A DNA stretch of 64,000 bases from Mermis nigrescens (lineage: Eukaryota > Nematoda > Enoplea > Mermithida > Mermithidae): positions 124,001 to 188,000 of the forward strand of contig JAVLUZ010000818.1 of the NCBI GenBank assembly GCA_036768485.1. Reading direction: 5' to 3'. The notes beneath the pieces are model-generated. The model searched no databases, was not told where the DNA came from, and saw only the letters and a program-made list of their open reading frames with translations. This document shows positions 25,801 through 37,303 of the stretch, in pieces. Made by a program: the position numbers and the translations under genes. Position 1 is the stretch's first letter; every line of letters starts with the position of its first letter.

Positions 25801-28800
25801 TACATGTAACGGCTCGAAATTCGGGGAGGAGGTCCCGGGCATTGTTGGGGAAGGGATGGGGGGAAATGACCTCTAATTTTTGGCCAAAAAACGCTCAAAA
25901 ACGGCCCAAAAATTCGATTTTTCCCTAAATTGGCTAGGGGGTTCAAACATTTTCTGGCTTCCAGAAGGATGGGGGACGTCCGACTTTGGATGGGGAGACC
26001 CAGCGAATGATCGAGCTTGAAAAACCGGGTTCGGGCCTGGGCTTGAAATTTTTCACCGAGCCTGGGCCTTATGTTTACTAAGTATAGGGACCAGCATACA
26101 AGTATACAACGCATATGATACTATGTAGATGTATGCATTATTTTCGAGAACATGATAGTTAGTTAGGCGAATGTAGGATTATGTATATAGTATTTATCTA
26201 GGCACATAAGAAATCGGTATTGAATATTTAGCTCTTAGCTTATCACGATCGATACGATTTTAAGATATTGCAGGCTTTGCATAAAACAACGTAGTGGAAT
26301 TCTTTTCAATTAACGTTTTTAATTAATCTTGCTTCAAATTTCTTGCCTCATTTATTTTCGTCCTCAAAATCAGTACACGCAAATCAAGCGTTGGACAGAG
26401 TAAAGGCCGGTCGGGCCCGGGTACTCCAGTTGATCTCCCTGAGCTCCCCTCTTACATGTATGGGTATTGCTCATACTCATGCATGTAACAGGTGATGTGG
26501 GATCTCTCACAAGAAATCGGTCGGCCCACTGTTTTTTTTGTACGAGCCTCTTTGTACATGTACAAAGATCTCCGGAAAAGTCTTTGTACGAGCGAAAACT
26601 TTTTGTACATGTAATGTATAGATATGCTATTGAATGTACACATTTTTACATACTACTAGATTGTTATCTGTGACCCGCACGCTTCGCAAAAGGTGTAACT
26701 TTGTCCTTAAATTCAGCTTTTTTATATTAGTTCGGCCCAAAACGCCAAAATTTTCATGAGTCTTAGGTGGAAATTACACATAAAATTCGACCCAGTAAGT
26801 TAAAATAAAACTTGGTCTTACACAATTATAAATAATAAAGCGATTGCAGTGTGCTCCAGTGAATCTCATGATAGACACAAATTTGAAAGCTTATGAATTT
26901 AATGCAACGCAAAAGATAAAAGAGTCAATTTTATCTTCAAACGGCAGAAAACAGTAGAAAGTTGTGTAATAGTTCTTTTTTCTGCATAAAATCTTTATAA
27001 AACAGTAGAAATAGATGTAAAAGATGCGCTGTGCACCTGTACGAAGATGCTTAAAAGATAGATTTTGGAGTGTTTAATGCCAGCGCTTGGAGCTAAATAC
27101 AATGTAATTATGATATTCGGCGCGAAGCGCCTACAATTTTTGAAATTTTAACAAAAAATACTCAAAAAAAGTGTTAAAATTACTATTACTTTGCCCCCCG
27201 AAAAATCTTCGTACGTTGTACGAAAGGTAGCTCACGAAAATCTTTGTCTCGTACAAAAAAAACAAACAATGGGTCAGATCCCAACATTGCCTCTCAAAGT
27301 CAAAAATATATGACCCCCAATTTTCGAGAAAGTCCTGCGTTTCTGAACCATTTGAAGGGTCGCTTCTTTGCCATTTCTCGTCGTAAATTGAAGGTCATTT
27401 GCCACCCCTTGAAAAATAGCCGTTAGAGCCCACGGAAACTTCGAGCCGTTACATCGCATGAACGCTTCCTAATAGGCACCAACAAAAGCATTTCACACAC
27501 ACTATTTAGCGTGCATTGCATTTGACTTGCAAAAATAGGCTCGAAGCCCAAATTCAATGGTCGCGAATTTAGGGAATTTACTTCTTCTTGATCAATATTG
27601 GACATCGACAATACATATTTCCCGAAGAGGAATGAAAATTGGTGAAAAAAATCAACTTTCCCATATCTATTCGACACGAAAATATCACAAAATTCGATAA
27701 AAAAAGAACAATAGACCGTATTAAACTCTGGAACAATACAAAAAAATTAAATCCTGCAAACAATATCAAATTTACAGCAACTCACGAAAATTTCGGGGCA
27801 ATCGAAACGAACGCCGACGTCGATGAACGAAAAAATGTTGTGCATTAGAACGTGAAAGAAGCACCCGACGTCGAGCGTCTCCGCCCACGCATTTTTCAGT
27901 CGCCGATCGGAATCTGGCTCCGGCACCGGATCCGATGCCGGATCCGGCGCCGAACCGGCAGTCGTAAAAGGACTCGTAGCGATGGCGTCAGACGCTCGAT
28001 ACGGTTCCGGTACGGTAGGATGCGAAATCCGCGACGGATCCGCCGAATTCCGCGGCGGATCCGTCAAGGACCAATCGCAATTGAGCTGGACGTTCTCGGG
28101 CGCCAATCCGTCCAATAGGAGCAGCAGGTTGCGTTGCAGACGGGTTTTTTCTTCCAGGGGGATTAGTAAAGAGGGAGAACAAAGTTCCAATAGTAGGCAC
28201 ACGTAGGCCTTCACGTTTCGGATGCGGTAGGCGCATTTTACGGCCAATCGGGAGGCGTGACGGGTCAAAAGGAACCACCGTTCGTTACGGTACTCCCAAA
28301 CGACCGGGCTCAGGATTTGCAACGCTTTTTCGTAATCCCCAACGCTCATGTACAATTCGCCCATTCTAACCTTAATCAGTGACACTGATATAGGATGGGG
28401 ATCCCCAACACACGTGGGCGTGGGGGGGGGGCGCTGGGGAGTTTGCACTCCCGAAGGAGGCCGAACAAACCACCCAGAAATCAATTAAAAAATTTTGTCG
28501 CAATTTTTTTGATGCTAACAGATAGTGCTCGATGAGAAACGTTGAAAAATGATGTTTTTTCGCCATACCACCATTTTTAAGACCATTGTTTGACCATTGG
28601 AAAATCTTGCAACCCCCAGAATTTTGGTAGTGCCCACCTATGATCCCCACCCATACGCGTAACAGGGATATTGGGGTCTTAAAAATCCCTACTCAAAGCT
28701 GGTCGTCCACCATCCCCCAAAGCCGGAAAATTTTAACCCCTCCCCCACCCCCGATGTTAAAAATGGAATTTTTCGGTCCTTTTTAGGCCAAAAATTGAAG

Positions 28801-31800
28801 GTCATTACAACCCCTTCCCCAAGAAAAAACGGCCGGGAACCCCACGCTGAAATTGGAGCCGTTACATGTATTTTGTCGTCCAATGATCCCCAAGTCATAA
28901 ATTTGTGACTTCATTTTTGGCAAAAAATTGCATTTTTTTGGCCATTGTTCCGTGCTTTTGCTATTCTTGGCCAACGATTGTGTTTCATTAACCCGCCCCC
29001 CAAGCCGCCCGTAAAAATGCAAAATCTGCCCCAGCTTCTCCCTCTTTTGTTTGCGATTTATTTAAACCATGACATCATCAATCGATCAATTGTTCAAGAG
29101 GACTCACATACACCAAATTTCTAGAGGTATAAATTTCATTTCACCAATAAAACGTCTGCTTTGTCAAACATTCGTTAAAAAATAAAAAACAACTGCGATT
29201 TACGGCGAATTAAGGCGAAACTCAAAAAACTCATTATTATTTGTTTTTTGAATTTTTACTCCAACTTTCCCTCGCAAATGCTGATTATATATGTTTGTAT
29301 GAATGCCGAATTCTTACTAGGAAGAGGATTCTTTTGAAAACAAAACAGTTGCCTTAAAATGGTTATTTTCAATAAATTAGAAAAATTAGTCCAAATTTTG
29401 TCGGAAAATTAGCCCAATTTCTGACCATAATAATTAATAAAATTTAAGGACGATTTTTAGAAATTTGACGAATCTGCGCGGCTTTGAAACTTTCTGGCAG
29501 ACAGCCAAGGTCAGGTGGACGGCTACTGTACTACAAATTTTAGACTCAACGCCCACCATGATAAGCAGGCGCATACGGTAGCATTTGTATCTCTTGTACT
29601 GCGCAGCGGCTGCGTTTAAATAATGCAAAATCGCGCCGAAATGGTCCAACTTGATTGCATTCGCGCCATTGAAAAAACAGTATGGCTGCCTCCTTATCGC
29701 ACACCACGTCCGGCGACGATTGGCCGGCGACCATCGCGTGAACGCTAGGATATTCGGTCAACGAGGCGTGCCAGGGGCGTAAGCCGTAGAAAAATAGGTC
29801 TCAAAGATTTGTATACTAGCTTTAATTAAAATTTTGAAAAACATTAAAAGTCGCAAAAAACTTAGGTATTCGAAAGAACTTTTTGGAATTAATTAATTAA
29901 TTAATCTATTTATTTAATGCATTTCTTTGTTCATTTATTATTGCATTTATATATTTATTTATTTAGTCATTTATTTATTTATTTCGTAATTCACTTATTT
30001 ATACAAATACTTATTTATTTACACAATCATTTATTTATTTATTTTTAATTCATTTAATTTACACCAAAAACGGCCAAGAGCTTCGCATAGAATAAATTTT
30101 GCGAAAGCAAATTAGAGGCCGATCAAAGGATTGATGAATAAAAAATTTAATGTCTGCTTGGCCCTCTCAGTCAATAGCTTTTTTCCAAACCATGAACGTG
30201 AATTAGACCGAACAAGTTCTAACTAAATGACCAATAATTTTTTTAATTCAGAAATATGATATTTGGCAATTACGTAGCCTAATCTGCTTCCTCGTTCCCT
30301 TTTATAATTTCTGCTTATTTTTTACCATAGATTTTAGACCGAAAAACGATAAATTTTCGTAATCTAATTTTTAATTCAATTTTAAAGCTAAAAAGCTGAT
30401 TCTCATAAGAAATATCTGGAGTTGATCCTCCAAAACTTTGAACTCTAGGACCAAAGAGAAGAACAACACAGGTGCCTTACTTTTAAAGTAGCTGAGGATA
30501 TGTTTTTCTTAGGGATTTTTTTAATCCTAAATTTAAAATTTTTTTCTAATGATAAGAGATAATTGTCCTTAATAAGAAAAGAATCGTTTATATTTTTCTG
30601 GACAAGGCGCCGGGCGGACCCAACATGAATTGCTCTATATCTCTGGAAATTCGTTGGGGTAGCTAGCAAAAACCGCATTTTTCTACGTTTCTTGACAAGC
30701 CCTAAAAGGCTATTAGAAAGTATCATTTTTTGGTCGCGCTTGGGCCAAAATTATGGAAAATACTTCACATCCGGCGCGAAGCGCTGAAAATGAGAAGATT
30801 TTGGGACAAAGACAGGCGATTTTTCCATCTTTCCGTGCATTATCTTAGTTTTCAATTTTTTCCCGGCCAAGAGGGGCGGTGGCGGACGCCCCCTAAATAT
30901 GGCACTGGCTCTTAATATGCTAAGAAAAAGACGTTTTTTTGGCCGCGCTTGAGACAAAACATAGAAAATAACGATCCCACGGCGAGGAGTGCCGAAAATT
31001 TTGAGATTCTTCGATGAAAAGATGCCAATTTCCATCATTTTCCATGCATTAGCTTATCCTTTCAAAATTATTTTTTGGCTAATGGAAGGAGGGTGTCCGC
31101 CCCCTGCGTACGCCCATGAATATACATACGTACATACATACCTAAAATTGCTTATGCGCCCATAAGTCTCTCGTAAATATGGCGGAATAGAGGGAGATTG
31201 TACAGTGGAATGAATCGAATCAGAGCCCCGGGTCAGCCCACAGCAGCCCCGGCGCCAAGTGGCGTACTCAGCGGCCGACTGGTAATAAAAACCGGGATGC
31301 TGGGTTTGCAGGGCCGCTAAGCCATTTTGGATAGCCGAATCGAACAAATCAGCGAAAATGGCGAATCTGGAAAAATTGCAATAAATAAATGACCGAATGG
31401 AAATAATTAAATCAAAAGGAAAACGAAAAAATGCATCGAATTCGTCCTTGCCGCTCAAAAAATACAGCAGGACGGATTAAATCAAGAATCAAGGCACATA
31501 GCCGGCTTGGCAGTGAGCAAATGTGTATGAAAAATATTCATCAAGCCTTTTTATCCAAAAATGAAACTGCAGAAAAAACACATCATTTCATACCCAAAAA
31601 CAAGTTTAGTTTACAATAAATTTAATTACTTCAATCTTTTCAACTCTCTAATACGATTTTGATGGAAAAACAAAAAAATTTCCAATCGCACATGGGCATA
31701 GGGAAGGGGGTGAGAGGGGGTATTACCCCTACCTAAGGTTTTGGAATATCAGGTACTGTCGGACGATTTTGAGAAAACGATAGGTACAGCAAGGCAATTT

Positions 31801-34800
31801 TTGAAATTATTTAGAAAAAGGGTCTAAAATCATACTTGAAGAAGGAAAAAATATCAAATTTTTCCGTTGCTCTGCGCAGTATTGATAATTCGCTGTATTT
31901 TTATCACTAGAAACCCATAAATTGGCTGAACTTCACTAATAAGCGTAAAAATACCCAGTTTACTGCACATAACGTGCATGCATGTACCATTTACATTGAC
32001 TTTTGGAGATCGTCTTTGTGCACGTACAAAGCGACCGTGTACAAAAAACAATGACCACAATCGAATATACGACGATTCTTAGATTTCACCCTCTCCTGCC
32101 ACCTCTACCTAACCCATGTATGCTTTTGATACTTTTTTCAAATAAGGATGTCTTATTTTCTCCATTAGACTCAATGAACGTGAGCACCATACCAGTGTAT
32201 TCTGACACAGAAAATCCAATTCATCAATACATCATAATCATTTAATTGAGTTTGCCACAATATCGAGCGAAAAGGATGCACAGCATAGCCAATCTGGGGG
32301 AGAAGTCAGCAGGTCTGATTGTTTATGTAAGCGATGAGTTTTTTTGGGCAAAAATGACGACAAACGCTGGTACAAACTTTGGAAAAAAATTTTGATTTTC
32401 TTGGCCTTTACTTTTCTCAGAAAATTTTCAGTTTATTTAGACCCCAAACCTCCCCCCCCACCCGGTGTGCGAGGCTGGTATTGACCATATACGTGTTCTG
32501 TGAGTAAAGGGGATGGGGGTTTTGACCCGCCCCCGCCCCCAGAATGGCAACTGACCTCCCACAAAATGGCTGCGACCTCCGCCCCAGAATTGTCGATTAT
32601 CGGAAAACTTGGTAAAAGCTGCAAAAAGTGCCACTTTAAGCGTTTTTAGCTCATTTTTGGTTGAAAAATCTCAAAATTTCGGCGCTCCGCGCCATATACA
32701 CATCTTTTGACAATATTTTGTTCAATAAACTCCATTTTTTATATATTTTGAGAATCTTTTTACGTTTTTATGTTTTAGAAAGAACGAGCATAGTCTGAAA
32801 CGTCAAAAAATAATGTTTTTGACGAGTACCTTTCGTTTTTGCGCCCAAAAAGGCACTTTTTTAGAAATTTTTCGGAGCCTGACCCACACAGAATTCTCAT
32901 GCTGTACATGTATGCCTTAACCCCTGAAAAATTATGCGTACGCCACTCAGCGCATCGAAATTCCATATGAAAATACAGTTTTTAATTCGAGTCTTATCTA
33001 ACGACGATCATTGCATCCGTGATATTTTTTCGATCGGCCCCGCAAAAACTTTTCACGCGCCAGAATTTATGATTTCCCCGAAAAAAATTGTATAAAAGTC
33101 GATGCTTTAGGCGTTATTAGCGATCCTTTTGCTCGAGAGTGCCAACTGTTCGCCGTTTCGCATCATATACTCATTTTTGACTATATTTTGTTCAATTTAC
33201 TCCAATTTTTCATATTTTTCAAGTTTTTGTGTTTAAATGTTGAAGAAAGGAATAGGGTTGTCAAAAAAGCCAAGATGCACACCCATCTCTTCTAGTCAAA
33301 AAAGCACTCTAGAAAAAATGTTCGGTTTCGGCCCTCAGACTTCACATGCTGTGCATATATGTAAGTACACAGGCCCGTATTCAGGAGGGACCGGCTTATA
33401 CATGTAGAGCATAAGAATTCTGAGGGGAGGGAGAGGGAGGGATCAGAGCCCACAAAATTTTAAAAAGTGCCTTTTTTGTGCTAAACAACGAAGGGTGCGC
33501 GTCAAAAACAATGCTTTTTGACGTTTCAGACAATGCTCAGTTCTTTCCAGAAACATAAAAACGCAAGAAATTTTCAAAGAATTTGAAAAAATTGACTCAA
33601 ATTGAACAAAATATAGTCAAAAATGTGTATATGGCGCGAAGCGCCGAAAATTTCGAGATTTTGAGCTAAAGACGCTTAAAAGGACACACTTTTTGCAACT
33701 TTCGCCAACTTTTACGAAATATCGACAATTCTGGGAAGGTCGCAGCCATTTTGCGGGGGGTCAGTTGCAATTCTGGGGTGGGAGTCAAAACCCCTTAAAC
33801 CCCCAATAACACGTCTGGCCCGGTACCCCCGGAAATGAAAAATAATTTTTGAAACACGCAAGGATATCTTAAAGGAAAAGATGGAAAATTCTAGAAGTAG
33901 GTCTAAAACATCACCAAAACAGGTTTTTAGTGTACTTTTGAGCTACTAAACTCAATATTTTCCGGCGCCTCGAGCTGGATTTGTTGTTTATCTACAGTTT
34001 TTGTCTTCTAGCCCGCTCAAAACCACTCAAATTTGAGTGTGACATGTAGAGCATGTCTTTTTCGGCGTTTTGCGACAAATTATTCATTTTCTGTATTCTT
34101 TTTCTTTGTAAATCACAAAGATTAAATACAAAGACAGAAGCTAGAAAACCATTTGTCGATTGAATGATGAGAAATCAGCTGTGTAGCTTATTTAAACGAT
34201 ATATTTTCATAATATGAGTATGATATAAAGTTAAAATTTTTAAAATTTTTTCCCGAAATTTTTCTCTATCATTGCATAGAGCTCGTCGAGATACGTTCAA
34301 AAATGCTTTTATTTTTGCCCATCTCCCAATGGTTCTCGAGATATCTAACCTCAAAATTCACAGCCCCTCCCCGAAATAAAATCCTGGATACGGGCCTGTA
34401 AGTACAATGTGAAATATTCTCTCCATAATTTTAGCCCAAGCGCGACCCAAAAGCAAAACTCTTTAGAGTTAAAATTTTTTTTTCAATAAGTTCGAATTTT
34501 ATGATGTTAACAGGATAGAGCATGTCGAAAAACGTGGAAAAATGCGGCTTTTGCGAGCTATCCCGACAAAAGTTCCAAGATATAAACCAATACATGTTGG
34601 TTCCGCCCCCGACCGAATCCTAGATAAGGACATAAATATTGGGGAAAAATGAAGAAAAAAGTGCTTTTGTGGGCTCAAAAGCGATAGGTTTTGCATCGAA
34701 AATCCTTTTTTTAGACGTTTTTTATGATTTCGTTTCTTTCTAGAACACAAAAACAAACAAATTCGAAAAAAATATCGAGCATATTCGAATTAATTCCACA

Positions 34801-37256
34801 AAACAGTCAACAAATGAGCAAATGGCGCGAAGCGCTGAAAAATTAGACACATTTGTGTCATAAGATCGCTAAAAACGCTCAGAATAAAACAATTTATTCA
34901 GAAAATCAAAAACAGGGGGTAATAATTTCTGGTGAAGGAAGTGAAGGCCCCCAAGCATGCATGTAACACTTGGGATGGAGGAGATCCCCACCCGTAGTCG
35001 GACGTCCCCCCATCCCCCAAAGAAGCCAAAGACTTCTGACCCCCCCCGATTTTTTTTTTGAAAAAAATTGAATTTTTCTGGCCGTTTTTAGGCCGTTTTT
35101 AGTCAATAATTGGAGGTCATTTACCCCCCTCCCCTAAAAATGGTCGGGACCCCCAAAATTTCGAACCGTTACATGCTTGCCCCCAAGGCCACGTACATTT
35201 TCTTAACAATCAACACTATTTCCAATAGTGTTCCCAAACAATCGCCGTTTAGGATATGTATCAGCTTTTGTATGTTAACAATAGAGAATAGTTGACTCTA
35301 ATACATACATCGATTAAAACCTTAGGTGCATGGAATACCATTTTTACAGGAATTATGCTATTGACGCGCATTCTATTCATTTTAAAGCGAGAAACTTGAC
35401 CAGATTTTTTCTTTTAAAGTGACTAGATATATAAAGATTGCCCACTCTTTTTGCGGTAAATCGAGAAATCGCAGAAAATTACAAGTCAAATATGCCAGTT
35501 TGGCCATTTTTCCGACCATGGTACGTAGGATTTTGTAAAATTTTAGAAAGATTTTTTGTCTAGATTTAAAGAAGCAAATTTTTTTTTCAAATTTCCAAGA
35601 TTTTGAAAAAACCTTTTCGCTATTTATGTATGCACGTTCGATGGGTCGCCATCATACATGATCTTGGGGAGGGTTTTGGGGGTTTCACCCAGTGATCGGA
35701 CCGAGGCCTCGGCCTCGGCCTCGGCAAGCCTCGGCGTTTTTTGGAGCCTCGGCCTCGGCGCCGAGGGCGAAGCTGAAAAGTGCCGAGGCGCCGAGGGTTA
35801 AAATCAAATTTGAATAAGTTTAATATATCCGTTAGATATTAACTATTTAGAATGCATCTGCAGTATACAGGCTGTTTCTTACCTATTGGCTTTTCTTATG
35901 GTTTTAGGCGCGTACCCAGTTACACCAAGTTACATACAGCAAAGTGCCAATTGATATTCATATGATGACTAACTTTTATTTCTCATGCTCGCTACATGGA
36001 TCGGAAAGTACAGTGCAGAGAAAATAATCGTAATATTAAACACTTTATCTAACTAAAATAAATGTTTATATGTTTATTGTTGTTAGCCAGAATTCTGATT
36101 TTAATCTGATGAAGCAGATAATTCATCATCGAAATCCAGATCATCTGAATCAGGAGTTAGCCTCATCCATTTCGCCTTGTTGTGCTATCGCATCATCGTC
36201 GTCGTCATCGTTTATCAGATTCTTTAAAGTCGCACTATTATAACCAACTGCTTTGAGATTATGCTTTACAAAAAGGAGTTTCTGAACATTTGTCTGTCAT
36301 TCATTCACCACAGCTTTTCTATTCTTCCACCGCATTGTCATGAATTATTTTTTATTTTAGAGGTTTTGTGTATCAGTATCACTGATTAAGTATCCTACCG
36401 ACCTTCCTGCATAGCATATAGTTCCTATTTTAACCCTAACGTAGAGCTCAGGCTCGTATACAGAGGGATTGAGGGAAAGTGCCCCTTTCGAAATAAAATG
36501 TGAGAATAATCGCGAAAGACTTTTCGTGCTTGGCGTTGAATTTCACAATGATAATTTGTACAACCAAAAGCGTCTTTTTGCTACATGGATCGGAAAGTAC
36601 AGTTGCTACATGCAGAGGCGGATTTAAGGGGGCGGCCGCTCCTCACTGGCCAAAATATTTGGCGAGATAAAGAATGGATATGCAATTTGCAATGATTTTT
36701 GGTCGTCAGTGACCATAATTTCTCGAATTTTTCGGCGCTACGCCGTATAATACCTATTAATGACATTTATTTACTTTCTTGGCGACCTGGGCCCGGTTTC
36801 ACCATAAGTTTACGACTCCTAAGAGTCCTACGACTTCCATTTTACGGGAAAATCGGGTTTCACCATCTCTTTACGAGTTATGAATTACGACTACGAGTTA
36901 TGAGTAACGAGCAACGGGTTAAGAGTTCGTATTACGAGGGTTTCACCAGGATTTCCGTAGGACTCATAAAAACTCATTTTTCATGAGTACTTTTTGGACC
37001 TTTTACGAGTACTCGTAATAAAATGTATATCTTTTCTGTTGCGTATGACATTCTTCGTTAGTCATTGTCTCTGTTTTAAACAGCATAATTATGTAATTAA
37101 TTGCAGATTTTATGCCGCTCGATAGAAAAACATAGAAAGTGTTACGAAATGTTTGGGATTTGGTCAACAAGAATTAATAAGCTCCTCAGAAAATTTATAA
37201 CTTCAAATAAAAACGAAAATAATAATATTAGTAATAATAATAATGACGATAATAAC

Positions 37257-37303
<47 letters not shown>

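Noticed and set aside
28372..28650. 92-codon open frame on the - strand
   Set aside because: Translation of an inverted family C repeat beside the TRAPPC11 exon.
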